Assembly (NCBI GenBank): GCA_016200915.1
Contig: JACQDV010000037.1
Coordinates: forward strand, 1 to 64,000
From: Sphingobacteriales bacterium
GTDB lineage: Bacteria > Bacteroidota > Bacteroidia > Chitinophagales > Chitinophagaceae
Length of the DNA: 64,000 nt
Direction: 5' to 3'
The translations under genes and the position numbers were made by a program. The notes beneath the pieces are model-generated. The model did no database searches and was not told the origin of the DNA. It was given only the letters and a program-made list of their open reading frames with translations. The stretch's first letter is position 1; each line of letters begins with the position of its first letter. Shown in pieces: positions 9,119-17,119 of the stretch.

Positions 9119-9228
9119 AGTTGGCAGTGTGCAGTTGGCAGTTCTCAATTCAGTTTTTGAAATGAGTGAAATTATTGGCAATAATTAAATATTTTGATGT
9201 GCTAACTGAAGACTGGCAACTGCAAACT
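9119..9228. repeat. imperfect inverted repeat upstream of eno (family B)
   Basis: The left arm (9119-9154) contains GTGCAGTTGGCAGTTCTCA and the right arm (about 9201-9228) is its rough reverse complement, CTGGCAACTGCAAACT, separated by about 45 AT-rich bases. The same words in the same arrangement recur after eno at 10634-10728. Confidence 0.6.
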
Positions 9229-9263
9229 AAAAAGCTGAATAGCATTACCAAATGTACAAGTGA

Positions 9264-10631
<1,368 letters not shown>

Positions 10632-10633
10632 GA

Positions 10634-10728
10634 CTCAGTTGGCAGTATTCAGTTTGCAGTTGGCAATTCCATTCATTTGATTATTTTTATGGTGCCAACT
10701 TCAAACTGGCAACTGAGAACTAGTAACT
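10634..10728. repeat. imperfect inverted repeat downstream of eno (family B)
   Basis: The left arm includes CAGTTGGCAGTATTCAG and TTTGCAGTTGGCAATT; the right arm (10692-10722) carries GCCAACTTCAAACTGGCAAC. It matches the layout of 9119-9228, so eno is bracketed by two copies. The repeat could form a hairpin in RNA and may serve as terminator or spacer, but no T-run follows a strong GC stem. Confidence 0.6.
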
Positions 10729-10730
10729 AT

Positions 10731-11027
10731 ATGAAATTCCTTAACTACATTCCATCGTTCCTGAAAAACAAATTCTTCCTTACCGGAGTTGGGTTTGTAG
10801 TTTGGATGCTTTTCTTTGACAAAAACGATGTATTAACCCAGTACGACCGTTACAAGGAAATGAAAGACCTAAGGCAAAGTGCTGACTACTATAAAAAGCA
10901 GATTGCCGATAGCCGCCAGGAGATAAAAGACCTTCAAACAAACCCCCACTACCTTGAAAAAGTGGCCCGGGAGAAATACTACCTCAAGAGGGACAACGAA
11001 GACGTTTATATTATTGAAAATAAGTGA
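10731..11027 (+). CDS. septum formation initiator, DivIC/FtsB family
   Basis: A 98-residue single-pass membrane protein: a short cytoplasmic N-terminus, one transmembrane helix at about residues 13-31, then a coiled coil (about 38-70) with YKEMKDLRQSADYYKKQI and the conserved C-terminal box NPHYLEKVAREKYYLKRDNEDVYII. This is the layout of DivIC/FtsB, which bridges FtsL and FtsQ/DivIB in the divisome. The frame is open upstream to 10677, but those codons translate the family-B repeat, so the ATG at 10731 is chosen. Position just after eno matches the common eno-ftsB gene order. Confidence 0.88.
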   Translation: MKFLNYIPSFLKNKFFLTGVGFVVWMLFFDKNDVLTQYDRYKEMKDLRQSADYYKKQIADSRQEIKDLQTNPHYLEKVAREKYYLKRDNEDVYIIENK

Positions 11028-11200
11028 GTTGGCAACAATTTTTTAATCCGCACACAATATTCCTTTCAATTGCCCGTTTTTAATACGGTTTGGTTTTTAT
11101 TCGTCCATTTCCAACACCCTTTGTAAATCCCAGCAAATCCAATATCTGTTAGATTAAACTGATATCCTTTGAGTTATTTGTTTATTCATTAACAGTATTT

Positions 11201-11434
11201 ATGAACAATTTTACACCAGAAGATTTGTTACTTTATTTGTACAACGAAGTTACTCCGCAGGAAAAGTCAGCCATTGAAGCACAACTTCAAAGAGACTGGA
11301 CATTGAGAGAGAAATTAAATGTTTTGAAAGCCTCATTGCGCCATTTAAATGAAATCAGTTATTCTCCCCGCACAGAAGTGGTTCTGAATATTCTGCATTA
11401 CAACGACGCTGTTTCCGCTTTACAGGAAAAATAA
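11201..11434 (+). CDS. small helical protein, anti-sigma-like N-terminus
   Basis: A 77-residue soluble protein. Its first 45 residues, beginning MNNFTPEDLLLYLYNEVTP and continuing EKSAIEAQLQRDWTLREKL, resemble the helical zinc-finger anti-sigma fold (zf-HC2), but the His and Cys zinc ligands are missing. It has no membrane segment. It stands 42 bp before nth and may be cotranscribed. I do not recognise a named family and assign no function; similar small proteins are common in this phylum. Confidence 0.6.
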   Translation: MNNFTPEDLLLYLYNEVTPQEKSAIEAQLQRDWTLREKLNVLKASLRHLNEISYSPRTEVVLNILHYNDAVSALQEK

Positions 11435-11464
11435 TTTTCTTTTAAACGGTTTGTTGGCTGTTAT

Positions 11465-11472
11465 TACTTTTG
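11465..11472 (+). promoter_or_regulatory. candidate -7 element before nth
   Basis: The word TACTTTTG matches the TAnnTTTG consensus, but it ends only 4 bp before the nth ATG at 11477. That would mean a nearly leaderless transcript, and no -33 TTTG is well placed, so this may be chance. Confidence 0.2.
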
Positions 11473-11476
11473 GGTA

Positions 11477-12121
11477 ATGACAAAGAAAGAACGTTACCGT
11501 TTTATCATTGAGTATTTTCAGCATCATGCTCCCGATGCGGAAACAGAATTAATTTACGATAATCCCTTTCAGCTTTTAGTATCCGTTATTTTATCTGCTC
11601 AATGCACAGATAAAAGAGTGAATATGACTACACCGGCCATATTTGAGAAATACCCGGATGCTGTCAGTTTATCCCAAACTACTTTCGACGAATTATTTCC
11701 ATTCATTAAAAGTATTTCCTATCCCAACAATAAAACCAAACATTTAATTGGCATGAGCAAAATGCTGATGGAAAAGTTTGGTGGAGAAGTTCCATTAACT
11801 GTTGATGAATTAATTCAACTGCCCGGCGTGGGAAGAAAAACAGCCAATGTGATTACTTCTGTAGTAGATCAGCAGCCGAATATGGCCGTGGATACACATG
11901 TGTTCAGAGTGAGTAAGCGGATTGGATTAGTTTCAGCTAAAGCATCAACTCCATTGGCAGTAGAGAAAGAATTAATAAAGGAGATACCAACAGAACTTAT
12001 TCATAAAGCCCATCACTGGTTGATACTGCATGGAAGATATGTTTGTGTAGCAAGAAATCCTAAATGTGAGCAATGCGGTATAAAAGAGGTTTGTAAATAT
12101 TTTGCCGTTACTAAGAAATAA
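11477..12121 (+). CDS. nth: endonuclease III
   Basis: A 214-residue DNA glycosylase/AP lyase of base excision repair, acting on oxidised pyrimidines. Visible are the helix-hairpin-helix LPGVGRKTANV with its catalytic lysine (about residue 120), the catalytic aspartate in VDTHVFRVSKRIG, and the [4Fe-4S] cluster cysteines C-x6-C-x2-C-x5-C in CVARNPKCEQCGIKEVC. The last 72 bp of the gene, covering three of the four cluster cysteines and the stop, occur again in decayed form at 12889-12960 behind the higBA pair, which suggests that this 3' end has been replaced or duplicated by insertion of that pair. The gene itself reads intact. Confidence 0.96.
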   Translation: MTKKERYRFIIEYFQHHAPDAETELIYDNPFQLLVSVILSAQCTDKRVNMTTPAIFEKYPDAVSLSQTTFDELFPFIKSISYPNNKTKHLIGMSKMLMEKFGGEVPLTVDELIQLPGVGRKTANVITSVVDQQPNMAVDTHVFRVSKRIGLVSAKASTPLAVEKELIKEIPTELIHKAHHWLILHGRYVCVARNPKCEQCGIKEVCKYFAVTKK

Positions 12122-12141
12122 ATTTTTTAAGAAAAAAAGAT

Positions 12142-12498
12142 TCAGGCAGATTGCAAAAAAACTTCTGCAGGCAATTGAAAATAGTCTTTTAACCTTTGGG
12201 CCATCTTTAAAGTTATCTCCCTCCTTCCTGCCAGTATGGATGATACATGCCCCTTGCTCCCAATGATTGGTTCCAGGTCTTTTGCTTTCATCCCTTTTTC
12301 TTCCATCTTTAGTTTAATTACATCTATCGGGTTTAATTCGGGTAAACGGATGTGTTTATCTTCATAATCTTTTACCAGCAATAAAAGCAAAGCCAGTTCA
12401 TCTGCTTCAGGTGTTCCTTCAGCAGCATGAAATATTTCCAGTGTACGTTTTATTGCTTTTTTATACTCAGCTTCTCTTTTTATGATTTTAAAATTCAC
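12142..12498 (-). CDS. higA: HigA-type antitoxin, XRE-family regulator
   Basis: A 118-residue protein with an N-terminal region predicted to cover the toxin and a C-terminal helix-turn-helix (about residues 62-112: MKAKDLEPIIGSKGHVSSIL, then AGRREITLKMAQRLKDYF). It starts with GTG at 12496-12498, overlapping the toxin stop by four bases (GTGA), so the two are translationally coupled. Toxin-first order is typical of higBA. The antitoxin neutralises HigB and usually represses its own promoter. It is convergent with nth, with 20 bp between the stops. Confidence 0.88.
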   Translation of the reverse strand: MNFKIIKREAEYKKAIKRTLEIFHAAEGTPEADELALLLLLVKDYEDKHIRLPELNPIDVIKLKMEEKGMKAKDLEPIIGSKGHVSSILAGRREITLKMAQRLKDYFQLPAEVFLQSA

Positions 12499-12821
12499 GA
12501 TTTATAATTTAATATTTTAACATCAAATGCGATAGTTGCCGCATCAATTTTATCATACTCTTTATGTGTGCCAAACCAAATAATATAAGCGGCCAGTTGC
12601 TTAAAATTTACGGATACAATTAACCGGTATTCATTTCCCTTAATATTAAAAATAACCCTGTTATTGGCAATTATACTGGCATTGCCGTAAACCTGTTTCA
12701 GTTCGTTAAAGTTTTTGTAATCAGTATTGCTGAACTCTTTATACCAGGTAAGCAGGGCAATTTTTGCCTGCGGGTATTTATCGGCATAAAAGAGTACAGC
12801 CCTTCTTACTATTACATTCAT
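12495..12821 (-). CDS. higB: HigB-type toxin, RelE superfamily mRNA interferase
   Basis: A 108-residue protein matching the HigB_toxin group: MNVIVRRAVLFYADKYP at the start, WYKEFSNTDYKNFNEL, a central NNRVIFNIKGNEYRLIVSVN strand pair, and a C-terminal WFGTHKEYDKIDA. Members cleave mRNA on the ribosome. The frame extends to a TTG at 12839, but the ATG at 12819-12821 gives the family N-terminus. It forms an operon with higA through a GTGA overlap. The pair is flanked by the nth 3' end and its 72-bp decayed copy, so it looks like acquired DNA. Confidence 0.87.
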   Translation of the reverse strand: MNVIVRRAVLFYADKYPQAKIALLTWYKEFSNTDYKNFNELKQVYGNASIIANNRVIFNIKGNEYRLIVSVNFKQLAAYIIWFGTHKEYDKIDAATIAFDVKILNYKS

Positions 12822-12888
12822 AAACAAAAATAAGAACAAGTTTTCATTTTGAAAACTTTATTTTATACGCTTTCCTGTATTATTGATG

Positions 12889-12960
12889 GCAAGTAATCCT
12901 AAATTTGAGCAATGCTGAATAAAAGAAGCCTGCAAGTATTTTCAAGCAAAAAAAAAATAA
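12889..12960 (+). pseudogene. decayed second copy of the nth 3' end
   Basis: These 72 bp align without gaps to 12050-12121, the end of nth, with 55 of 72 bases identical by my count. Translated in the nth frame they read ASNPKFEQC, stop, IKEACKYFQAKKK, stop, against ARNPKCEQCGIKEVCKYFAVTKK in nth. Several differences are silent (GTTTGT versus GCCTGC region, AAA versus AAG), which looks like divergence between homologous genes rather than simple decay of a fresh duplicate. One iron-sulfur cysteine is lost and a glycine has become a stop. Together the two copies bracket the higBA pair. Confidence 0.85.
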
Positions 12961-12962
12961 GG

Positions 12963-13202
12963 TTATTTAATTCTTCTTATCCGGGATAACCATTCTATTG
13001 TCCCATGCTTTATCCAAATTCTGGTTGCCCAAATAACACCAACAATAAATCCTGCAATAATGAGTGCTATAGCGATTATCGCAGTAGTATTACTTGTATA
13101 AGCAAAATACAAAGCAGCAGCTATTAATGCAAATAATAAAGTGGTGCCAAATGCTATCTGGCACCACCCTATAATTTCTAAAATTATTTTAGTTGCTTTC
13201 AT
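12963..13202 (-). CDS. small two-helix membrane protein
   Basis: A 79-residue hydrophobic protein with two predicted transmembrane helices (about residues 13-34 and 41-62) and a basic tail ending SRIRRIK. It starts 33 bp after the stop of the oxidoreductase alpha-subunit gene on the same strand and may be cotranscribed with it. I do not recognise a family. It occupies the place where the oxidoreductase beta subunit would usually be expected. Confidence 0.6.
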   Translation of the reverse strand: MKATKIILEIIGWCQIAFGTTLLFALIAAALYFAYTSNTTAIIAIALIIAGFIVGVIWATRIWIKHGTIEWLSRIRRIK

Positions 13203-13235
13203 ATTTCAAAAACTTACTCGCCACTCACTTCTTCC

Positions 13236-15080
13236 CTACACATATTTCTTAATCTCTTCCACCAATTCACCTTTTGTAATCGGTGTTCCTTTTATTTTGT
13301 TGTAACCTTTTGCATCAACAAAATAAACATCACGGATGATTTTAATTAACTGGCCATTGTTGATTTCAGGAATCAGCACCTGGTCATAGTTCTTAATAAT
13401 ATCACCTAAGTTTTTAGGGAATGGGCGAACATGACGCAAATGTGCATGCGCCACTGAATATCCCTGTTCCAAACATTCCACTACAGCACTTTTGATGGAA
13501 CCATAGGTACTACCCCAGCCCAGCACCAGCAACTTACCTTTTTCCGGTCCGTTATCTATTGTTTGCAAAGGAATAGTATCAGCAACTTTATCTACTTTTT
13601 CCTGTCTTATTTTCACCATCAGCTGATGGTTCTCTGCATCATAACTTACATTACCGGTAATGTTTTGTTTTTCCAATCCACCAATACGATGTTCCAGTCC
13701 TGCAGCACCCGGCACTACCCATGGACGAACTAATTTTTCATCCCGTATATACGGCTGGAATTTATCTTCACCATGACCCAACTCTGTTTTAAATTTTATA
13801 TCAATTGGTTTCAGGTCGGCACTTTGCGGATATTTCCATGGCTCAGCGCCGTTGGCAATATAACCATCACTTAAAAAGATTACCGGCGTCATATGTTGCA
13901 CAGCAATTCTCACCGCTTCATAAACTGCATCAAAACAATCGCTGGGTGTGGAAGCAGAAACAATTGGCATAGGACATTCACCGTTTCTTCCGTAATATGC
14001 CTGCATTAAATCACTCTGCTCAGTTTTGGTTGGCAAACCTGTTGAAGGGCCACCCCGTTGTATGTCTATAATCAATAATGGAATTTCCAGCATCACTGCT
14101 AATCCCATTGCTTCAGCTTTCAATGCCATACCAGGACCGGAAGTTGTAGTAACACCCAATGAACCACCATAGGCAGCCCCAATAGCAGACGCAATCGCCG
14201 CAATTTCATCTTCTGCCTGGAAAGTTCTTACACCGAAATTTTTATACTTACTTAATTCATGTAAAATATCAGAAGCCGGAGTAATAGGATATGAGCCAAG
14301 AAATAAAGGCAAACCACTTTTCTCCGAAGCAGCGATCAAACCAATAGCTACTGCCTGGTTACCCATGATGGAACGGTACACACCTGCATCCATCTTTGCT
14401 TTCTCCACTTTATAGGTAGTGGTAAAAGTTTCGGTAGTATCACCATAGTTGTAACCAGCTTGTAATGCTTTAATATTACTTTCTAATATCTCTGCTTTCT
14501 TTCCAAACTTATCTTTTAAAAACTGGATGGTAGTTTCCATATCACGGTTATACATCCAGTACAAAAAACCCAGTACAAACATATTCTTTGCCCGGTCTTT
14601 TTCTTTCATTCCCATTTGAATGTCCTTTAATGCCTCACGGGTCATTTTAGTTACATCCATTTTAATTACTTCATAACTGCCCAGGCTGTCATTCTCCAAT
14701 GGATTTTCTCCTTCGGGGTAATTAGCGAGGCGTAAATTTTTACTGTCAAAGCCATCTATATTGGCAATAATTTTTCCACCTTTTTTAATAGCAGTCAAAT
14801 TTGCTTTTAATGCAGCAGCATTCATTGCAACCAGCACATCACAGGCATCACCGGGAGTATAGATACGATCGCTGCTAAAACGTAATTGATATCCGCTCAC
14901 ACCGGGAAGCGTTCCTATCGGGGCACGGATCTCGGCAGGAAAATCCGGGAAGGTGGCAAGGTCAATTCCCATTAAGGCGGTGTTATTTGTAAACTGGCTA
15001 CCGGTTAACTGCATACCATCTCCGGAGTCGCCGGCAAATTTGATTACTACATCCTGTAGTAGTTCTTCTTTTCTTTTCAT
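13236..15080 (-). CDS. korA: 2-oxoacid:ferredoxin oxidoreductase, alpha subunit (gamma-alpha fusion)
   Basis: A 614-residue subunit in which a gamma domain (residues 1 to about 190, with FAGDSGDGMQLTGSQF) is fused to the pyruvate/2-oxoacid ferredoxin oxidoreductase alpha domain (from about 230, with GNQAVAIGLIAASEKSGL, SYPITPASDILHEL and TTSGPGMALKAEA). This matches KorA-type subunits that, with a TPP-binding beta subunit, oxidise 2-oxoglutarate to succinyl-CoA with reduction of ferredoxin. The beta-subunit gene normally follows directly, but here a small membrane protein and then higBA follow, and no beta subunit is found anywhere in the window. Substrate choice cannot be read from the sequence. 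Confidence 0.93.
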   Translation of the reverse strand: MKRKEELLQDVVIKFAGDSGDGMQLTGSQFTNNTALMGIDLATFPDFPAEIRAPIGTLPGVSGYQLRFSSDRIYTPGDACDVLVAMNAAALKANLTAIKKGGKIIANIDGFDSKNLRLANYPEGENPLENDSLGSYEVIKMDVTKMTREALKDIQMGMKEKDRAKNMFVLGFLYWMYNRDMETTIQFLKDKFGKKAEILESNIKALQAGYNYGDTTETFTTTYKVEKAKMDAGVYRSIMGNQAVAIGLIAASEKSGLPLFLGSYPITPASDILHELSKYKNFGVRTFQAEDEIAAIASAIGAAYGGSLGVTTTSGPGMALKAEAMGLAVMLEIPLLIIDIQRGGPSTGLPTKTEQSDLMQAYYGRNGECPMPIVSASTPSDCFDAVYEAVRIAVQHMTPVIFLSDGYIANGAEPWKYPQSADLKPIDIKFKTELGHGEDKFQPYIRDEKLVRPWVVPGAAGLEHRIGGLEKQNITGNVSYDAENHQLMVKIRQEKVDKVADTIPLQTIDNGPEKGKLLVLGWGSTYGSIKSAVVECLEQGYSVAHAHLRHVRPFPKNLGDIIKNYDQVLIPEINNGQLIKIIRDVYFVDAKGYNKIKGTPITKGELVEEIKKYV

Positions 15081-15207
15081 AAGAGTGTAAAATTAGGCCA
15101 ATTTAAGACAGATTTTGTTTGTGTGTATTGACAAACATCAGATTATTTATTGAGCTGCGGTTGTGTCACTCACTGCACCGTTCAGTAATGCAATTCAGCT
15201 TTTTATT

Positions 15208-15280
15208 TCACGCAAAGTTCGCAAAGGAGCTACGGCGCTAAGTGTAATAATCGTTGCGTCTCTGCGCCTTTGCGAGAAAC
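15208..15280. repeat. inverted repeat of CGCAAAG words
   Basis: The left arm CACGCAAAGTTCGCAAAGG and the right arm, TGCGTCTCTGCGCCTTTGCG, are imperfect reverse complements around a short centre. Words of this kind recur in many Bacteroidota intergenic regions. The right arm runs up to the stop codon of the methyltransferase gene, so the repeat may act as its 3' hairpin. Confidence 0.65.
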
Positions 15281-16047
15281 TATCTTTTAACTGCCATCAC
15301 AGAAAATATCATCGGGATCTTTCCTTCCATTCCCTGTATATGCCATTGACCGGGATTCAGCTCCACACTGTTTCTAAAATTAGGATAAGGCGAATACATA
15401 AACTCGTTAAAAAGTTGAATTTGCAATCCATTTTTGATTAATGCATTCAGTACTTCACTCAGGCTATGGTTCCAGCTGTATTCTTTACCACGGATCTCAG
15501 CATTGCGGTCAGTATAGGTTCCGTAGTTATCAATTACAATCATTTCCCTGTTTTCATAAGCATATTCAATTTTAGTGAACTCATCATCAAACATCCACAC
15601 CACCGGGTGAAACTCGGCCATATAAAAAACTCCGCCGGGTTTTAAAAAATGGTTGATGATGGAAGCCCATTTATCTAAATCAGGTAACCATCCTATTACA
15701 CCAAAAGAAGTAAACACAATATCAAAGGCCCCCTCTAAATCTCCCCCTTCAGGGGAGCCTTTCAAATTTTCTTTTAAATCATACACATTACAACAAATAA
15801 ATTTTGCAGTAAGTCCCATTTCATTGTTTAACTTTTTTGCTTCATCAATAGCAGCATCCGACAAATCTACTCCTGTAACAGCTGCCCCCATTCTTGCCCA
15901 GCATAAACTATCCAGTCCAAAATGACATTGCAGATGAAGCATTTTCTTTCCATTCACATCGCCCAGTTCATTCAGCTCAATGGGAGTAAGCATATTTTTT
16001 CCCTGCTTAAAAAAAGCTACATCATAAAACGCAGAATCTTTATGCAC
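15280..16047 (-). CDS. class I SAM-dependent methyltransferase
   Basis: A Rossmann-fold methyltransferase with the SAM-binding motif I LHLQCHFGLDSLCWAR (about residues 38-53) and motif GVDLSDAAIDEAKKL. From the first standard start (GTG at 16045-16047) it has 255 residues. However, the frame stays open to 16113 and the extra residues ITSNYKEYFEANKELWNKRT look like the true N-terminus of the family; there is no ATG, only ATC at 16108-16110 where an ATG would be expected. A family-A palindrome lies inside the gene (15727-15759) and is translated as SPEGGDLEG. The substrate is unknown. An inverted repeat abuts the stop. Confidence 0.85.
   Translation of the reverse strand: MHKDSAFYDVAFFKQGKNMLTPIELNELGDVNGKKMLHLQCHFGLDSLCWARMGAAVTGVDLSDAAIDEAKKLNNEMGLTAKFICCNVYDLKENLKGSPEGGDLEGAFDIVFTSFGVIGWLPDLDKWASIINHFLKPGGVFYMAEFHPVVWMFDDEFTKIEYAYENREMIVIDNYGTYTDRNAEIRGKEYSWNHSLSEVLNALIKNGLQIQLFNEFMYSPYPNFRNSVELNPGQWHIQGMEGKIPMIFSVMAVKR
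15727..15759. repeat. family-A mini-palindrome inside the methyltransferase gene
   Basis: CCCCCTCTAAATC is followed by a hairpin CTCCCC-CTTCA-GGGGAG (15741-15757). It has the shape of the intergenic elements at 5983-6007 and 17092-17116 but lies in frame within a coding region, giving the peptide SPEGGDLEG ahead of the beta-strand AFDIVFTSFG. Confidence 0.6.
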
Positions 16048-16143
16048 TGCTGTACGTTTATTCCACAGCTCTTTGTTCGCTTCAAAATATTCTTTGTAAT
16101 TACTCGTGATTATTTATTGCTGTAAGTTAGTAATAAGTAAAAA

Positions 16144-16165
16144 TGGGGAAGCTCCCGCTTCCCCA
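16144..16165 (-). terminator. rho-independent terminator of tsf
   Basis: A 9-bp perfect stem TGGGGAAGC/GCTTCCCCA with a 4-base loop. Read on the minus strand it is followed by ATTTTTACTT. It lies 24 bp beyond the tsf stop, closing that transcript. Confidence 0.8.
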
Positions 16166-16189
16166 CTACATATCTTAAAAACTGATTGA

Positions 16190-17032
16190 TTAACCTAAAG
16201 CAACTCTTTTAAATCCGGTTACTTTAACATCAGCATCTACACTTTTAATATAATCAGCTACAGATTTACCACCATCTTTCACAAAAGCCTGTGCTAATAA
16301 TGTTTGCTCTTTGAAGAAGGCATTTAATTTACCATCAGCAATTTTAGTAATCATTTCAGCAGGTTTGCCGGCCATTTTAGGATCAGCAGCAATTTGTTCT
16401 GTAACAATAGCTCTTTCTCTTTCTACAGTAGCAGTAGGAACACTGCCAGCATCAACAGCCACAGGATTCATAGCAGCAATTTGCATAGCTATATCTTTAC
16501 CTGCTTCGTCGTTAATGGCTTTAGTGAAACCAACTAATACACCCAGGCGGTTAGCACCGTGGATATAAGAAGCTACATAATCAGCATCCATTCTTTCGAA
16601 TTTAGAGACACCGATTTTTTCACCGATAGAAGCTAATTTATCATTTACTAAATCGGCTACTTTAGCGCCATTTATTTCAACAGCATTCAGTTCATCAGCA
16701 GACTTAACATTGTTAGCGATAGCTGCATCAATAATGCTTTGTGCAAAAGAAATGAAGTCAGCATTCTTGCTCACAAAATCTGTTTCGCAGCTAACACAAA
16801 GAGCAATACCTGTTTTGTTATCAGCAGTTGTTTTTGATAATACCACACCTTCTTTAGCATCTCTGTCGCCACGTAAAGCAGCTACTTTAGCTCCTTTTTT
16901 ACGTAACCAGTCGATAGCAGCTTCAAAATCGCCGTTTGATTCGGTTAAGGCTTTACGACAATCCATCATACCTGCACCGGTTGCCTGGCGCAGTTTATTT
17001 ATATCCGCTGCTGTTATTGTTATTGTTGACAT
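16190..17032 (-). CDS. tsf: elongation factor Ts
   Basis: A 280-residue guanine-nucleotide exchange factor for EF-Tu. Both family signatures are seen: LRQATGAGMMDCRKAL near the N-terminus (residues 13-28) with an UBA-like domain, and the core motif CETDFVSKNADF (about residue 80) where the TDFV residues insert into EF-Tu. Length is normal for the shorter tsf type. It follows rpsB by 87 bp, the conserved order, and its leader holds a family-A palindrome and four copies of an 8-bp repeat. A clear terminator follows. Confidence 0.97.
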   Translation of the reverse strand: MSTITITAADINKLRQATGAGMMDCRKALTESNGDFEAAIDWLRKKGAKVAALRGDRDAKEGVVLSKTTADNKTGIALCVSCETDFVSKNADFISFAQSIIDAAIANNVKSADELNAVEINGAKVADLVNDKLASIGEKIGVSKFERMDADYVASYIHGANRLGVLVGFTKAINDEAGKDIAMQIAAMNPVAVDAGSVPTATVERERAIVTEQIAADPKMAGKPAEMITKIADGKLNAFFKEQTLLAQAFVKDGGKSVADYIKSVDADVKVTGFKRVALG

Positions 17033-17037
17033 TTTAA

Positions 17038-17069
17038 TTTGAAAATTTGAAAATTTGAAAATTTGAAAA
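17038..17069. repeat. four tandem copies of TTTGAAAA in the tsf leader
   Basis: Four perfect 8-bp units directly upstream of the tsf start codon (17032). On the mRNA strand this is a run of TTTTCAAA words. Slipped-strand change in copy number would alter the leader length but not the protein. Confidence 0.8.
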
Positions 17070-17091
17070 TGATGTTCTCATTTTCTTTGTT

Positions 17092-17116
17092 CCCCCCTCA
17101 GGGGGTTAGGGGGTTT
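17092..17116. repeat. family-A mini-palindrome between rpsB and tsf
   Basis: CCCCCCTCAGGGGGTTAGGG and the following GG form a CCCCC-TCA-GGGGG hairpin 4 bp beyond the rpsB stop. It could slow transcription between rpsB and tsf, but no T-run follows it on the minus strand. Confidence 0.65.
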
Positions 17117-17119
17117 TAT

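Noticed and set aside
10677-10730. N-terminal extension of the DivIC/FtsB-like protein
   Set aside because: It translates the family-B inverted repeat and has no family likeness.
12122-12888. IS element or integrase carrying higBA
   Set aside because: Between the two nth 3' ends only higA and higB are encoded; there are no terminal inverted repeats or transposase.
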